From Quadrisphaera sp. (lineage in GTDB: Bacteria; Actinomycetota; Actinomycetes; Actinomycetales; Quadrisphaeraceae), in the NCBI GenBank assembly GCA_029258695.1, contig JARIBR010000275.1:1-14320 (forward strand): a stretch of DNA of 14,320 bases, given 5' to 3'. The position numbers and the translations under genes are program-made. Below are positions 6,076 through 13,613 of the stretch, one piece after another. The notes under the pieces were generated by a model. It ran no database searches, was not told where the DNA came from, and saw nothing but the letters and a program-made list of their open reading frames with translations. Positions within the stretch are counted from its first letter, which is position 1; each line of letters begins with the position of its first letter.

Positions 6076-6650
6076 CGCACCTCCGTGAGGTGGAAGCCGA
6101 CGTGCGAGCGCGAGGCCGTGGGCCCGCGCTGCCCCTGGTAGCGGCTGCCCACCGCACCGCTGCCGTAGGGGTGCTCGGCCGGGGAGGAGAGCCGGAAGAA
6201 GCACAGCTGGCCGATCTTCATCCCGGGCCACAGGACGATCGGCAGCGTCGCGGTGTTGGACAGCTCGAGGGTGACGTGGCCGGAGAACCCGGGGTCGATG
6301 AACCCGGCGGTCGAGTGGGTCAGCAGCCCCAGGCGTCCCAGGCTCGACTTGCCCTCGAGGCGGGCGGCCAGGTCGTCGGGGAGCGTGACCTGCTCGTAGG
6401 TGGCGCCGAGGACGAACTCACCGGGGTGGAGCACGAACGACTCCCCGGGCGGCACCTCGACGAGGCGGGTGAGGTCCGGCTGGTCGGCGCGGGGGTCGAT
6501 GACCGGGTACTTGTGGTTGTCGAAGAGCCGGAAGAACCGGTCCACGCGTACGTCCACGCTGGACGGCTGGACCATCGCGGGGTCGCACGGGTCGAGCACC
6601 ACGCGCCCCGCGTCGATCTCGGCGCGGATGTCGCGGTCGGAGAGCAGCAC
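6072..6650 (-). CDS. dcd: dCTP deaminase
   Basis: A 192-residue cytosolic enzyme converting dCTP to dUTP on the route to dTMP. In actinobacteria such as Mycobacterium the homologue is bifunctional and also hydrolyses dUTP to dUMP; the sequence is compatible with that but the second activity is not proven here. Visible motifs are QPSSVDVRV (28-36), [10 protein letters not shown] (100-109), and the catalytic segment [18 protein letters not shown] (113-130) with the likely general base Glu129. The C-terminal [11 protein letters not shown] (171-181) closes over the nucleotide in a homotrimer. Full usual length. The GTG start has no Shine-Dalgarno sequence but a -10-like hexamer seven bases upstream, so the transcript may be leaderless. 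First gene of a two-gene unit. Confidence 0.97.
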   Translation of the reverse strand: MLLSDRDIRAEIDAGRVVLDPCDPAMVQPSSVDVRVDRFFRLFDNHKYPVIDPRADQPDLTRLVEVPPGESFVLHPGEFVLGATYEQVTLPDDLAARLEGKSSLGRLGLLTHSTAGFIDPGFSGHVTLELSNTATLPIVLWPGMKIGQLCFFRLSSPAEHPYGSGAVGSRYQGQRGPTASRSHVGFHLTEVR

Positions 6651-6657
6651 GGCCGGA

Positions 6658-6663
6658 AGGCTA
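6658..6663 (-). promoter_or_regulatory. possible -10 hexamer for leaderless dcd transcript
   Basis: TAGCCT on the minus strand ends seven bases before the dcd GTG. That spacing would place the transcription start at the start codon itself, a common arrangement in actinobacteria. No good -35 hexamer is seen, and no ribosome-binding site is present. Confidence 0.4.
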
Positions 6664-6769
6664 GCCGTTCTCGGCGCCCCGCGAGCGGGCGCTACAGTGT
6701 TGCTTCGCAGCCGGTTCCGGGTGCTCCGTCCGGGGGATGCCCGGGCCGGGCACGAAGATCACCGGGCTC

Positions 6770-6843
6770 GCGGGCGTAGTTCAATGGTAGAACTTCAGCT
6801 TCCCAAGCTGATGGTGCGGGTTCGATTCCCGTCGCCCGCTCCA
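6770..6843 (+). tRNA. tRNA-Gly (anticodon CCC)
   Basis: The acceptor stem GCGGGCG (6770-6776) pairs with CGCCCGC (6833-6839), followed by discriminator T and an encoded CCA (6841-6843). The anticodon stem TCAGC/GCTGA encloses the seven-base loop TTCCCAA, giving anticodon CCC, which reads GGG glycine codons. The T arm has the usual GGTTCGATTCC. The gene is divergent from dcd; tRNA-Gly next to dcd also occurs in other actinobacteria (from memory). Confidence 0.97.
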
Positions 6844-6888
6844 CGTCAGTCACGTCGTGGCTGATCCCCAGCACCACCGAAGAGGCCG

Positions 6889-7680
6889 ATGATGTCCTTG
6901 ACGCTGGGCTCCGGCCCGCTCTCCCCCGACGCTGCGGGGCTGTTCGCCCGTGGCACCTCCATCGACGACGCGTGCTCCTACCTGGAGGTCCTCGACCGCC
7001 GGGTCCGTGGGACGTTCGGCGGCGAGACCGTCGTCGACTCCCGCGCGCCCCGCCTGCTCCACACCCAGGACGACCTGCCGCGGTGGTGGTTCCCCGTCGG
7101 CGACCTGCGCGGCGGTTTGCTCATCCCGACCGACCGCACCGTCGAGGGATCGATGGGCCTGGAGCGTCGGTGGGACCTGCGTCTCGGGGAGCGCGTCGTC
7201 GAGGACGTGGCCCGCGACGTCGTCATGTCCTCGCGCACCGCGTGCGACGTGGGCGGTCTCGTCACCGTCGACTTCGCGGCGCTGGACCGCTGGCTCGAGG
7301 AGGACGAGGAGGTGCTCGGCCACCCGCGCGACCCCTACCACCGCGTCGACACCCGCCGCAGCAGCGACCACGTGGTGGTGCGCGTCGGCGGCCGGGTGGT
7401 CGCCGAGAGCCACCGTCCGACGAAGCTCTTCGAGACCTCCCTGCCGACCCGCTACTACCTGCCCCTCGCCGACGTGGCGCCGGAGCTCCTGCGCGCCTCG
7501 CTCACGCGGACGCTCTGCCCGTACAAGGGCATCGCGTCGTACTGGTCGGTCACCGTGGGCTCCACCGTGGCGGTCGACGCCGCCTGGGGCTACCCGGAGC
7601 CGCTCGGCGAGGCGCTCGGCGTCGCCGGGATGCGCTCCTTCCTCGGCGACGACGTCGACGTGGACGTCATCCGCTGCTGA
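6889..7680 (+). CDS. DUF427 domain protein with two domains
   Basis: A 263-residue soluble protein. The C-terminal half (about 155-245) is a clear DUF427 domain: VVVRVGGRVVAESHRP, then LFETSLPTRYYLP, then TRTLCPYKGIASYWSV. The N-terminal half (about 36-125) looks like a diverged second copy, with RVRGTFGGETVVDSR, LLHTQDDLPRWWFP and LERRWDLRLG. Tandem DUF427 proteins are common in actinobacteria. Their biochemical function is unknown, and the Cys-Pro-Tyr-Lys-Gly motif is the most conserved part. Two adjacent ATGs (6889, 6892) are possible. AGAGG at 6881-6885 is six bases from the second and three from the first, so 6892 may be the real start. It follows the tRNA by 45 bases and might share its transcript. 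Confidence 0.88.
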   Translation: MMSLTLGSGPLSPDAAGLFARGTSIDDACSYLEVLDRRVRGTFGGETVVDSRAPRLLHTQDDLPRWWFPVGDLRGGLLIPTDRTVEGSMGLERRWDLRLGERVVEDVARDVVMSSRTACDVGGLVTVDFAALDRWLEEDEEVLGHPRDPYHRVDTRRSSDHVVVRVGGRVVAESHRPTKLFETSLPTRYYLPLADVAPELLRASLTRTLCPYKGIASYWSVTVGSTVAVDAAWGYPEPLGEALGVAGMRSFLGDDVDVDVIRC

Positions 7681-7699
7681 GCGGCCCCGCCGCCCCGCC

Positions 7700-7722
7700 G
7701 TCCCGCGCACGAAGGACGCGGG
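7700..7722. terminator. GC-rich hairpin between convergent genes
   Basis: CCCGCG (7702-7707) pairs with CGCGGG (7717-7722) across a nine-base loop, between the 7680 stop and the convergent gene ending at 7739. No T tract follows, so a terminator is only plausible from position. Confidence 0.3.
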
Positions 7723-7738
7723 CGGTCCGGCAGAGCCG

Positions 7739-7963
7739 TCAGTACTGGCGCGGGGGCTGCCCCGGGCGGTCGCGGCGCTCGGCGACGCCGCCGCCGGCGT
7801 CCCGCTGCTGGGAGACCAGCACGAGGATGATCGTCAGCGCCCCGGCGGCCATGAGGATGTAGCCGATGACCGGCAGGTTGATCGCCGGCACGAAGTCGTT
7901 GCTGATGCCGAAGGACAGGATCCCCCCGACGACGAGCAGGGCGATGCCGGTTCCGAGTCCCAT
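7739..7963 (-). CDS. small membrane protein, DUF6458 family
   Basis: A 74-residue protein with two hydrophobic helices (about 5-22 and 30-52) joined by a short turn (SNDFVPAINLP), then a charged Arg/Gln/Pro-rich cytoplasmic tail. The opening MGLGTGIALLVVGGILSF and the IGYILMAAGAL segment match the actinobacterial DUF6458 family, whose function is unknown. The ATG at 7963 is preceded by GAGAGGAG with good spacing, so the longer upstream open frame (to 8047) is not used. Probably monocistronic. Confidence 0.85.
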   Translation of the reverse strand: MGLGTGIALLVVGGILSFGISNDFVPAINLPVIGYILMAAGALTIILVLVSQQRDAGGGVAERRDRPGQPPRQY

Positions 7964-8079
7964 GGTGCTCCTCTCGAGGCCCGCGGCGCGGGCACGTCGA
8001 GAGCCAGCATGCCCCCACATGGCTACTCGGAGTGCTGTTAGCGTCACTTTCGGCTCATGGAGGGCGGCGACGCCGCCGC

Positions 8080-9657
8080 TCAGGCGCGCGCGGCGGCCTC
8101 TGGCTGACGCTGGCCGGCGGCGGGGCGCTGGCCCGCGGCCTGGCCGAACGGCTCGGGCGCGTCGGCGCCCGCGGGGTCGCCGCCGTCGTCGATCCCCAGG
8201 CCCTTCGCCACCGCGGCGCCCAGCCCGGCGTCGATCTTCGTGAGGTAGTCCACCGCGCGCCGCTGGATCGTCGGGCTCACGCCGTCACCGACGTGCCCGA
8301 CGATGTTGGTCACCGCGTGCTCGCGCCCCTCATCGCTCAGCACCTCGCGGTACAGCGTCCCGGCCTGGCCGAAGTCGTCGTCCTGCGCGTGGGCGGTGTA
8401 GGCGTACCGGCCGGTCTCACCGCCGCGGGTGGACCACGTGAGGTCGTGTCCGCGCTCGGTGTCGGAGACCGGCCCGCCGTAGGAGTTGGGCCAGTACACC
8501 GGCTGGCCGTTGCTGTGGACGTACCGCATGGCGCCGTCCTGGTTGTAGCTGTGCACGGGCACCTTCGGCGCGTTGACGGGCAGCTGCTGGTAGTTCGTCC
8601 CGATCCGGTGCAGGTGGGTGTCGTGGTAGCTGAAGATCCGCCCCTGCAGCATCTTGTCCGGGCTGAGCCCCAGGCCCGGCACGAGGTTCGAGGGGCTGAA
8701 CGCGCTCTGCTCCACCTCGGCGAAGAAGTTGTCGGGGTTGCGGTCCAGGACCATGCGCCCCACCTCGATCAGCGGGTAGTCCGCGTGCGGCCACACCTTG
8801 GTGACGTCGAAGGGGTTGAAGCGGTAGTCGGCGGCGTCCTCGAAGGGCATCACCTGGATCTTCAGGGTCCACGAGGGCAGGTCGCCCGTCGCGATCCGGT
8901 CGCGCAGGTCACGACGCAGGTAGTCCGGGTCCGGGCCGGCGTGGGCACCGGCCTCCTCGTCGGTGAAGTCGTGCTGCCCGCCGTCGGCGTGGAAGTGGTA
9001 CTTCACCCACACCTTCCCCCCCGCGACGTCCTCCATCGAGAACGTGTGGCTGCCGTAGCCGTTCATCGTCGCGTAGCTGGCGGGGGTGCCGTGGTCGGAC
9101 ATGAGGATCATCACCTGGTGGGCGCTCTCCGGGGAGCCCGTCCAGAAGTCCCACTGCATGTCGTTGCTGCGCAGGCCCGAGTCCGGCAGGCGCTTCTGGG
9201 AGCGGATGAAGTGCTGGAACTTCGCCGGGTCACGCATGAAGAACACGGGGGTGTTGTTGCCGACGAGGTCCCAGTTGCCGTCCTCGGTATAGAACTTGAC
9301 CGAGAACCCGCGGGGGTCGCGCACCGTGTCGGGGTAGCCCTGCTCGCCCGCCACCTGGGAGAAGCGGGCGAAGACCTCGGTGCGCTTCCCCACCTCCGAG
9401 AACAGCGCCGCCCTCGTGTACCGGGTGATGTCGTGCGTCACCTCGAAGTACCCGTGCGCCCCGGCGCCCTTGGCGTGCACCACGCGCTCGGGGACGCGCT
9501 CGCGGTTGAACTGCTGCATCTTCTGCACCACGTACGCGTCGTGCAGGGCGATCGGGCCGTCCGTCCCCACGGTGAGGGAGTGGTCCTCGTCCGGGGCCGG
9601 GATGCCGGAGTCGAACGTCGTCGTCGCGGGGGTGGTCGAACCGCGCTGGTCGCTCAT
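8080..9657 (-). CDS. katA: monofunctional haem catalase
   Basis: A 525-residue cytoplasmic catalase that converts hydrogen peroxide to water and oxygen. Distal His61 lies in RVVHAKGAGAHG, Asn134 in GNNTPVFF, and the proximal haem ligand Tyr344 with Arg340 in GRIFSYHDTHLHR. The His-Asn and His-Tyr spacings (73 and 283 residues) equal those of well-studied catalases such as bovine. Size and motifs fit the small-subunit, NADPH-binding clade 3. The C-terminal 35 residues or so are low-complexity Gly/Ala/Gln/Arg and beyond the usual end. The ATG at 9657 is chosen because the upstream in-frame stretch is unlike catalase; GAGAGGA lies about 10 bases upstream. Single gene. No OxyR, Fur-type or other peroxide regulator is encoded next to it. 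Confidence 0.97.
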   Translation of the reverse strand: MSDQRGSTTPATTTFDSGIPAPDEDHSLTVGTDGPIALHDAYVVQKMQQFNRERVPERVVHAKGAGAHGYFEVTHDITRYTRAALFSEVGKRTEVFARFSQVAGEQGYPDTVRDPRGFSVKFYTEDGNWDLVGNNTPVFFMRDPAKFQHFIRSQKRLPDSGLRSNDMQWDFWTGSPESAHQVMILMSDHGTPASYATMNGYGSHTFSMEDVAGGKVWVKYHFHADGGQHDFTDEEAGAHAGPDPDYLRRDLRDRIATGDLPSWTLKIQVMPFEDAADYRFNPFDVTKVWPHADYPLIEVGRMVLDRNPDNFFAEVEQSAFSPSNLVPGLGLSPDKMLQGRIFSYHDTHLHRIGTNYQQLPVNAPKVPVHSYNQDGAMRYVHSNGQPVYWPNSYGGPVSDTERGHDLTWSTRGGETGRYAYTAHAQDDDFGQAGTLYREVLSDEGREHAVTNIVGHVGDGVSPTIQRRAVDYLTKIDAGLGAAVAKGLGIDDGGDPAGADAPEPFGQAAGQRPAAGQRQPEAAARA

Positions 9658-9815
9658 CGGTGGAGTCCTCTCGTAGGGCCGGCCGCCGCGGCGTCCCCGG
9701 CGGCCCGGGTCGGCGAGCATCTCTCACCATGACCCTGCGTCCCCATGCTCCACCGTCGGCAGACGACGCGCACGCCTGGGTGATCTGCGTCGAGAGCCAG
9801 CGGGACCGCAGCCGG

Positions 9816-11807
9816 TCAGGGGTGCCCGTCGTCGAGCCTGACGTCGAGGTCCACCACCCGCGGCGCGCGGCCTGCGTCGGCCCTGACGTCCACCGGGACC
9901 CGCCAGGACCGCTGGTGACGACGGCACGCCCCACCGGTGAGCCCCGGCCCGTCGTCGTCGCAGGTGAGCGCCACCGCGGTGACGGCCAGGACGCCCGACC
10001 CGGCTGCCAGCGTGGTCGACGCGGTCCACGTCACGCCGTCAGCCGAGCGGGCCGGTCCGCCCTCGTCGAGGAGCAGGGGCGCCGACGACGAGACGGTGAT
10101 CCGGACCGGTGGGCCGTCCGCGCCGTCGAGGTGCTGCCCGGCCGGCGCGGCGACGCGCACGGTGACGTCGACCGCTCCGGCGAGCAGCACGCGCGCCGCG
10201 CCGAGGGTGAGCGTGCTCAGCCGGTGGGCCGCTGACTCCACCACCAGCAGCTCGTGATCGCCTGCCGCCGGGAGCGAGCCGCCCGGCCCGGCCGGCCCGG
10301 CCCCCTCGCCTGCCTCGCCTGCCTCGCCAGCGCGGACCAGCGGCACCACGGCGACCGGCTCGGCGAGGCCGTCCACGACGGTGGTGACGGTGGCCTCGCG
10401 ACCCGCCTCGACGTCGACCCGCCGCACCGCACCGTTGTAGGTGTCGGCGACCAGCACCGAACCGTCGGGGGCGAGCGTCACCCCGAGCGGGTGCTGCATC
10501 GACGCCGAGCCCACCGGTCCGTCGGCGTGGCCGAAGGCGTAGACCCCGGTCCCCACCACCGTCGTGACCTCCCACGCCTCTCCCCCGGCAGCGCCACCCA
10601 CGGCGTCGGCCGCGCCGCTCACCGGCGGACGGGCGCGGCGCAGCGACGAGCTCTCCGCGTCGACGAACCAGACCCCGTCACCACCGGACCCCGTCACCGC
10701 ATCGCAGGCCGCGAGGGCGCTGGGCTGCGCGAGCATCGCCCCGCCGCCCACCCCGTCGAGGAGTCCCTCGGCGCCGCTGCCCGCGATCACGCTCAGGCGT
10801 GCGTCGGCCGGGTCGGTCGCGAGGCGCAGCGCCCAGAGCTGGTGGACACCGCTCATCGCGACGACGAGCACGCCCGCGGACCAGGCGAGGGCCATCGGGC
10901 TCGACAGCGCCGAGGAGAGCGCGCGGCCGCCGCGCTCGTGCTGCGGGGCGTCGGGGCGCAGCGGCTCCCCGGTCCCGGCGACGGTGCGCACCGATCCGTC
11001 CGCCAGGCTCACCCCGAGGACGCGGTGGGCGCCCGGATCGGCCACCGCGAGGTCCCACCCCACGCGGGCGGCGACGTCGGGGGGCAGCAGCGCCATGCCC
11101 GCCGGGGCGCTCATGCCGGGGACCACCGCCACGGGCTGGGCGTCGGGGTCGGCGCCCGACCCCGCGCCGCGCACGACGAGGCGGTGGTGCCCGGCGTCGG
11201 CGACGACCACGCGCCCGTCGGGCAGCACGAGCCCCGCGGACGGGCTGCTCAGCGCCGGGTCGAAAGCTGGGACCGCCCCGAGAGCGGAGGCGGGTCCGCG
11301 AGGAGGGGCCGCGCCGGGCCGCCGCGCCGGCCGCGCTGCAGCGGCCGGGGCGGCACCCGAGTCGTCGAGCAGCTCTCCGACGAGCGCCGTCATCTCCGCC
11401 AGGTGGCCCTCCCCGACGAAGGTCTGTGCCACGTAACCGCCGGCGTCGACGACCACGATCGTCGGCCACGCCCCCGCCGCGTACGCCGACCAGGTCTCGT
11501 GGTCGGCGTCGTCGAGCACGAGGTGGCCGAGGTCGGCGCGCGCCAGCGCCGCGTCCAGCCCGGCCCGCGTGGCCTCGTGCGGGAACTTCGGGCTGTGCAC
11601 CCCGAGCAGGACGACGTCCGGGTGCGCCGTGACCAGCTCCTGCAGCTCGTCGTGGGCGTGGACGCAGCTGACGCAGCCCGCGGTGAAGAAGTGCAGCACC
11701 ACCACGCGCCCGCGCAGCGGAGCCCCGACGCCGGACAGGCGCAGCGGCAGCGGGAGGTCGCCGTCACCCCCGGCCCAGCGTCGCCCGGCCAGCGCCGGGG
11801 CGCGCAC
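9816..11807 (-). CDS. thioredoxin-like and NHL-repeat protein (NHLRC2-like)
   Basis: A 663-residue protein, cytoplasmic by appearance. Residues about 1-150 form a thioredoxin-like domain: the VRAPALAGRRW opening, VVVLHFF, then the redox motif CVSC (C45, C48). After an Ala/Pro-rich linker come NHL beta-propeller repeats, seen as recurring SSPSAGLVLPDGRVVVADAG..R and HPLGVTLAPDGSVLVADTYN..VRR units. A C-terminal beta-rich domain (about 540-663) follows. This order matches bacterial relatives of NHLRC2, presumed thiol-redox proteins of unknown partner. The frame is open far upstream; GTG 11807 is chosen from the family-like N-terminus, though its ribosome-binding site is poor. It lies 44 bases after the DUF5996 gene on the same strand, probably one transcript. 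Confidence 0.85.
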   Translation of the reverse strand: MRAPALAGRRWAGGDGDLPLPLRLSGVGAPLRGRVVVLHFFTAGCVSCVHAHDELQELVTAHPDVVLLGVHSPKFPHEATRAGLDAALARADLGHLVLDDADHETWSAYAAGAWPTIVVVDAGGYVAQTFVGEGHLAEMTALVGELLDDSGAAPAAAARPARRPGAAPPRGPASALGAVPAFDPALSSPSAGLVLPDGRVVVADAGHHRLVVRGAGSGADPDAQPVAVVPGMSAPAGMALLPPDVAARVGWDLAVADPGAHRVLGVSLADGSVRTVAGTGEPLRPDAPQHERGGRALSSALSSPMALAWSAGVLVVAMSGVHQLWALRLATDPADARLSVIAGSGAEGLLDGVGGGAMLAQPSALAACDAVTGSGGDGVWFVDAESSSLRRARPPVSGAADAVGGAAGGEAWEVTTVVGTGVYAFGHADGPVGSASMQHPLGVTLAPDGSVLVADTYNGAVRRVDVEAGREATVTTVVDGLAEPVAVVPLVRAGEAGEAGEGAGPAGPGGSLPAAGDHELLVVESAAHRLSTLTLGAARVLLAGAVDVTVRVAAPAGQHLDGADGPPVRITVSSSAPLLLDEGGPARSADGVTWTASTTLAAGSGVLAVTAVALTCDDDGPGLTGGACRRHQRSWRVPVDVRADAGRAPRVVDLDVRLDDGHP
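10303..10328. repeat. 9-base tandem repeat in the NHL gene
   Basis: Repeated TGCCTCGCC units encode an Ala-Gly-Glu run in a loop between propeller repeats, followed by a Gly/Pro-rich stretch. A coding low-complexity insertion, most likely from slippage. Confidence 0.7.
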
Positions 11808-11851
11808 CGCTCCGCGCGACCCGAGGCGCCGGTCCGGCGCAGGGTCCTGCG

Positions 11852-12796
11852 TCAGCGGCGGTGGTCCCAGCGGCTCGGGTCGTCCTCGAGCGCAGCGCGG
11901 TCCCAGGAGCCACGCTCGGCGGCGGCGTCGTAGGTGGTCTGCAGGAACTCCATGAGCGCCCGGTCGGGGTCGGCTGCGGTACGCACCGCCTCGTAGGGCA
12001 GCAGGAACTGGCCGAACTCCTCGCTGAAGAAGGCCTCGGCGGGGCCCACCGGGTAGTCGGCGAAGCCGTCCGGCCCGGGATAGGCGTAGGAGTAGAACGC
12101 GCCCTCGTCGCCGCCGCCGGCCCAGAAGCCACAGCTGCTCAGCTCGTGGGAGTACCCCTCCTCCATGACCCAGTCGCCGCAGTTCGGCGCGCCGCCGGGG
12201 TGCGTGGGGGCCGTGCGGCCGGAGAAGCGGGTGCACGCCAGGTCCATGGAGCCCCAGAAGAAGTGCACCGGGCTGACCTTGCCGAGGAAGTGGGAGCGGA
12301 AGTCGTGGATCACGCGGTCGCCCTGGACCAGCTGGCGCCAGAACAGGTGCGCGGCCTCCGCGTCGTAGGTGGCGTGCTCCTCGTCCTGAGCGAACGGGAT
12401 GGACGGGTCGACCTCGTTGGGCCGGGCCTGGATCTGCGTCTGCAGGTCGAGGGCGTCCAGCGCACCCATGACCTCGCCGTAGAACGTCGCGACGGACTTG
12501 GTCTTCAGCGCGACCTCCCGCGTACCGCCGTCGCTGGTGCGGAGGCGCAGCCGGTGGTCGATGAAGTCCAGCTCGATGTCGAAGGTGCGCGTGCCGTACG
12601 GGATCGACGACGTCGTGAGGCCACGCGGGCTGACGTACAGGGTCACCTGCCACCAGTGGTTGACCAGCGGCGCGTGCGCCATGCGGATCTTGCCGACGAT
12701 CTGCAGCCACATGTGCAGCGTCTCGCGCGTCGCGGTCCAGTCGTCGACGCGCAGCGCCGGCCACGCCGGCGTGGTCTGCTCGGTCTGTGCGGTCAC
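11852..12796 (-). CDS. DUF5996 family protein
   Basis: A 314-residue soluble protein matching DUF5996, a conserved bacterial family of unknown function. Many aromatic and His residues are conserved-looking: LHMWLQIVGKIRMA (27-40), NHWWQVTLYVS (46-56), VSPVHFFWGSMDLACTRFSGR (174-194) and SHELSSCGFW (216-225). The cluster of His, Cys and Trp suggests a binding or catalytic pocket (inference). The GTG start at 12796 follows GGGGAG at proper distance. A direct repeat of CAGACCGAGCAG sits on both sides of the start codon. First gene of a probable two-gene unit with the NHL gene; divergent from the HAD hydrolase. Confidence 0.87.
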   Translation of the reverse strand: MTAQTEQTTPAWPALRVDDWTATRETLHMWLQIVGKIRMAHAPLVNHWWQVTLYVSPRGLTTSSIPYGTRTFDIELDFIDHRLRLRTSDGGTREVALKTKSVATFYGEVMGALDALDLQTQIQARPNEVDPSIPFAQDEEHATYDAEAAHLFWRQLVQGDRVIHDFRSHFLGKVSPVHFFWGSMDLACTRFSGRTAPTHPGGAPNCGDWVMEEGYSHELSSCGFWAGGGDEGAFYSYAYPGPDGFADYPVGPAEAFFSEEFGQFLLPYEAVRTAADPDRALMEFLQTTYDAAAERGSWDRAALEDDPSRWDHRR

Positions 12797-12820
12797 GGTG
12801 GTGCTCCCCTGCTCGGTCTG
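12776..12820. repeat. 12-base direct repeat around the DUF5996 start
   Basis: CTGCTCGGTCTG occurs at 12776-12787 and again at 12809-12820, 33 bases apart, one copy inside the first codons of the gene and one overlapping its leader. On the coding strand both read CAGACCGAGCAG, and both are in the same frame (Gln-Thr-Glu-Gln). It may be a chance local duplication or a regulatory site. Confidence 0.6.
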
Positions 12821-12904
12821 GCTCAGCGGACGAACGGCAGCGAGCCTACGGTCGCCGTGAGGACGCCGGGGCGGGGGGCGCTCGCGCGCGGCATGCTGGG
12901 CGCC

Positions 12905-13603
12905 ATGGGTCCTTCGCTGCCGCTCCCCGCCCTGCTGTTGCTCGACGTCAACGAGACGCTCTCGGACACGGCCGCCCTCGCCGGCGTCCTCGAGGGGCTC
13001 GGAGCACCACCTCACGTCGGGCCGACGTGGTTCGCCGCCGTGCTGCGTGACGGGTTCGCGCTGACCGCCGCCGGGCACCCCGCCCCGTTCTCCGACGTCG
13101 CGCGGGCCGCAGCACGGTCCGCGCTGAGCAGCCACGTGCCCCCGGGCCGGCTGGACGACGCCGTCGCGGCCCTGGCCGGGGCCCTCGGGAGGCTGCCGCT
13201 GCACCCCGACGTGGCCGTCGGCCTGGAGGCGCTCGCCGCCACGGGCGTCCGGGTGGCGGCGCTGACGAACGGTTCGGCCGCGCTCGCCTCGTCCCTGCTG
13301 GAGCGCGGTGGGGTGCGGAGCCACCTCGAGGCGGTGCTCTCCGTCGAGTCCTTCGGCGAGGGGGCGTGGAAGCCCGCGCCGGGCACCTACCGCGGCGCGT
13401 GCGCGGCGATGGGGGTCGAGCCGCACGACGCCGTGCTCGTCGCGGCGCACCGCTGGGACGTCGACGGCGCTGCGTGGGCGGGGCTGCGCACCGTCCTCGT
13501 GGACCGGTCCGGCGCTGGTGACCTCGGACCGACGGCCTTCCGGGAGCCCGGACGGACCGTGAGCGGGCTCGAGGAGCTGGCGAGGTCGTTCGCCGGGCGG
13601 TGA
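12905..13603 (+). CDS. HAD-family hydrolase, haloacid dehalogenase type II-like
   Basis: A 232-residue soluble hydrolase of the haloacid dehalogenase superfamily. Motif I is DVNETL with nucleophile D14, motif II is TNGS (121-124), motif III is Lys156 in WKPAPGTY, and motif IV is HRWDVDGA with D185. DVNET rather than DxDxT and the helical cap after motif I are typical of L-2-haloacid-dehalogenase relatives, which act by hydrolysis at D14. The usual Ser-Ser/Asn-Pro before WD is Ala-Ala-His-Arg here, so dehalogenase activity is not assured; the true substrate is unknown. Start ATG 12905 is chosen; an in-frame ATG at 12893 is equally possible. Neither has a strong ribosome-binding site. The much longer open frame upstream is antisense to DUF5996 and spurious. 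Confidence 0.88.
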   Translation: MGPSLPLPALLLLDVNETLSDTAALAGVLEGLGAPPHVGPTWFAAVLRDGFALTAAGHPAPFSDVARAAARSALSSHVPPGRLDDAVAALAGALGRLPLHPDVAVGLEALAATGVRVAALTNGSAALASSLLERGGVRSHLEAVLSVESFGEGAWKPAPGTYRGACAAMGVEPHDAVLVAAHRWDVDGAAWAGLRTVLVDRSGAGDLGPTAFREPGRTVSGLEELARSFAGR

Positions 13604-13613
13604 CGGCGGCCGC

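Noticed and set aside
6692..6877. Short minus-strand reading frame containing a RATGIEPAPSAWEAEVLPLNY-like peptide
   Set aside because: It is the antisense of the tRNA-Gly gene, a well-known false protein seen in many genomes.
8032..9732. 566-residue plus-strand open frame over the catalase gene
   Set aside because: His/Val/Arg-rich antisense shadow of a catalase with all catalytic residues in place.
11808..12764. Upstream extension of the NHL gene frame to 982 residues
   Set aside because: It reads through the DUF5996 gene in another frame; family similarity begins only at the VRAPALAGRRW segment.
11861..12904. N-terminal extension of the HAD hydrolase frame over the DUF5996 gene
   Set aside because: Antisense to a clear coding gene; HAD motif I needs a start close to 12905.
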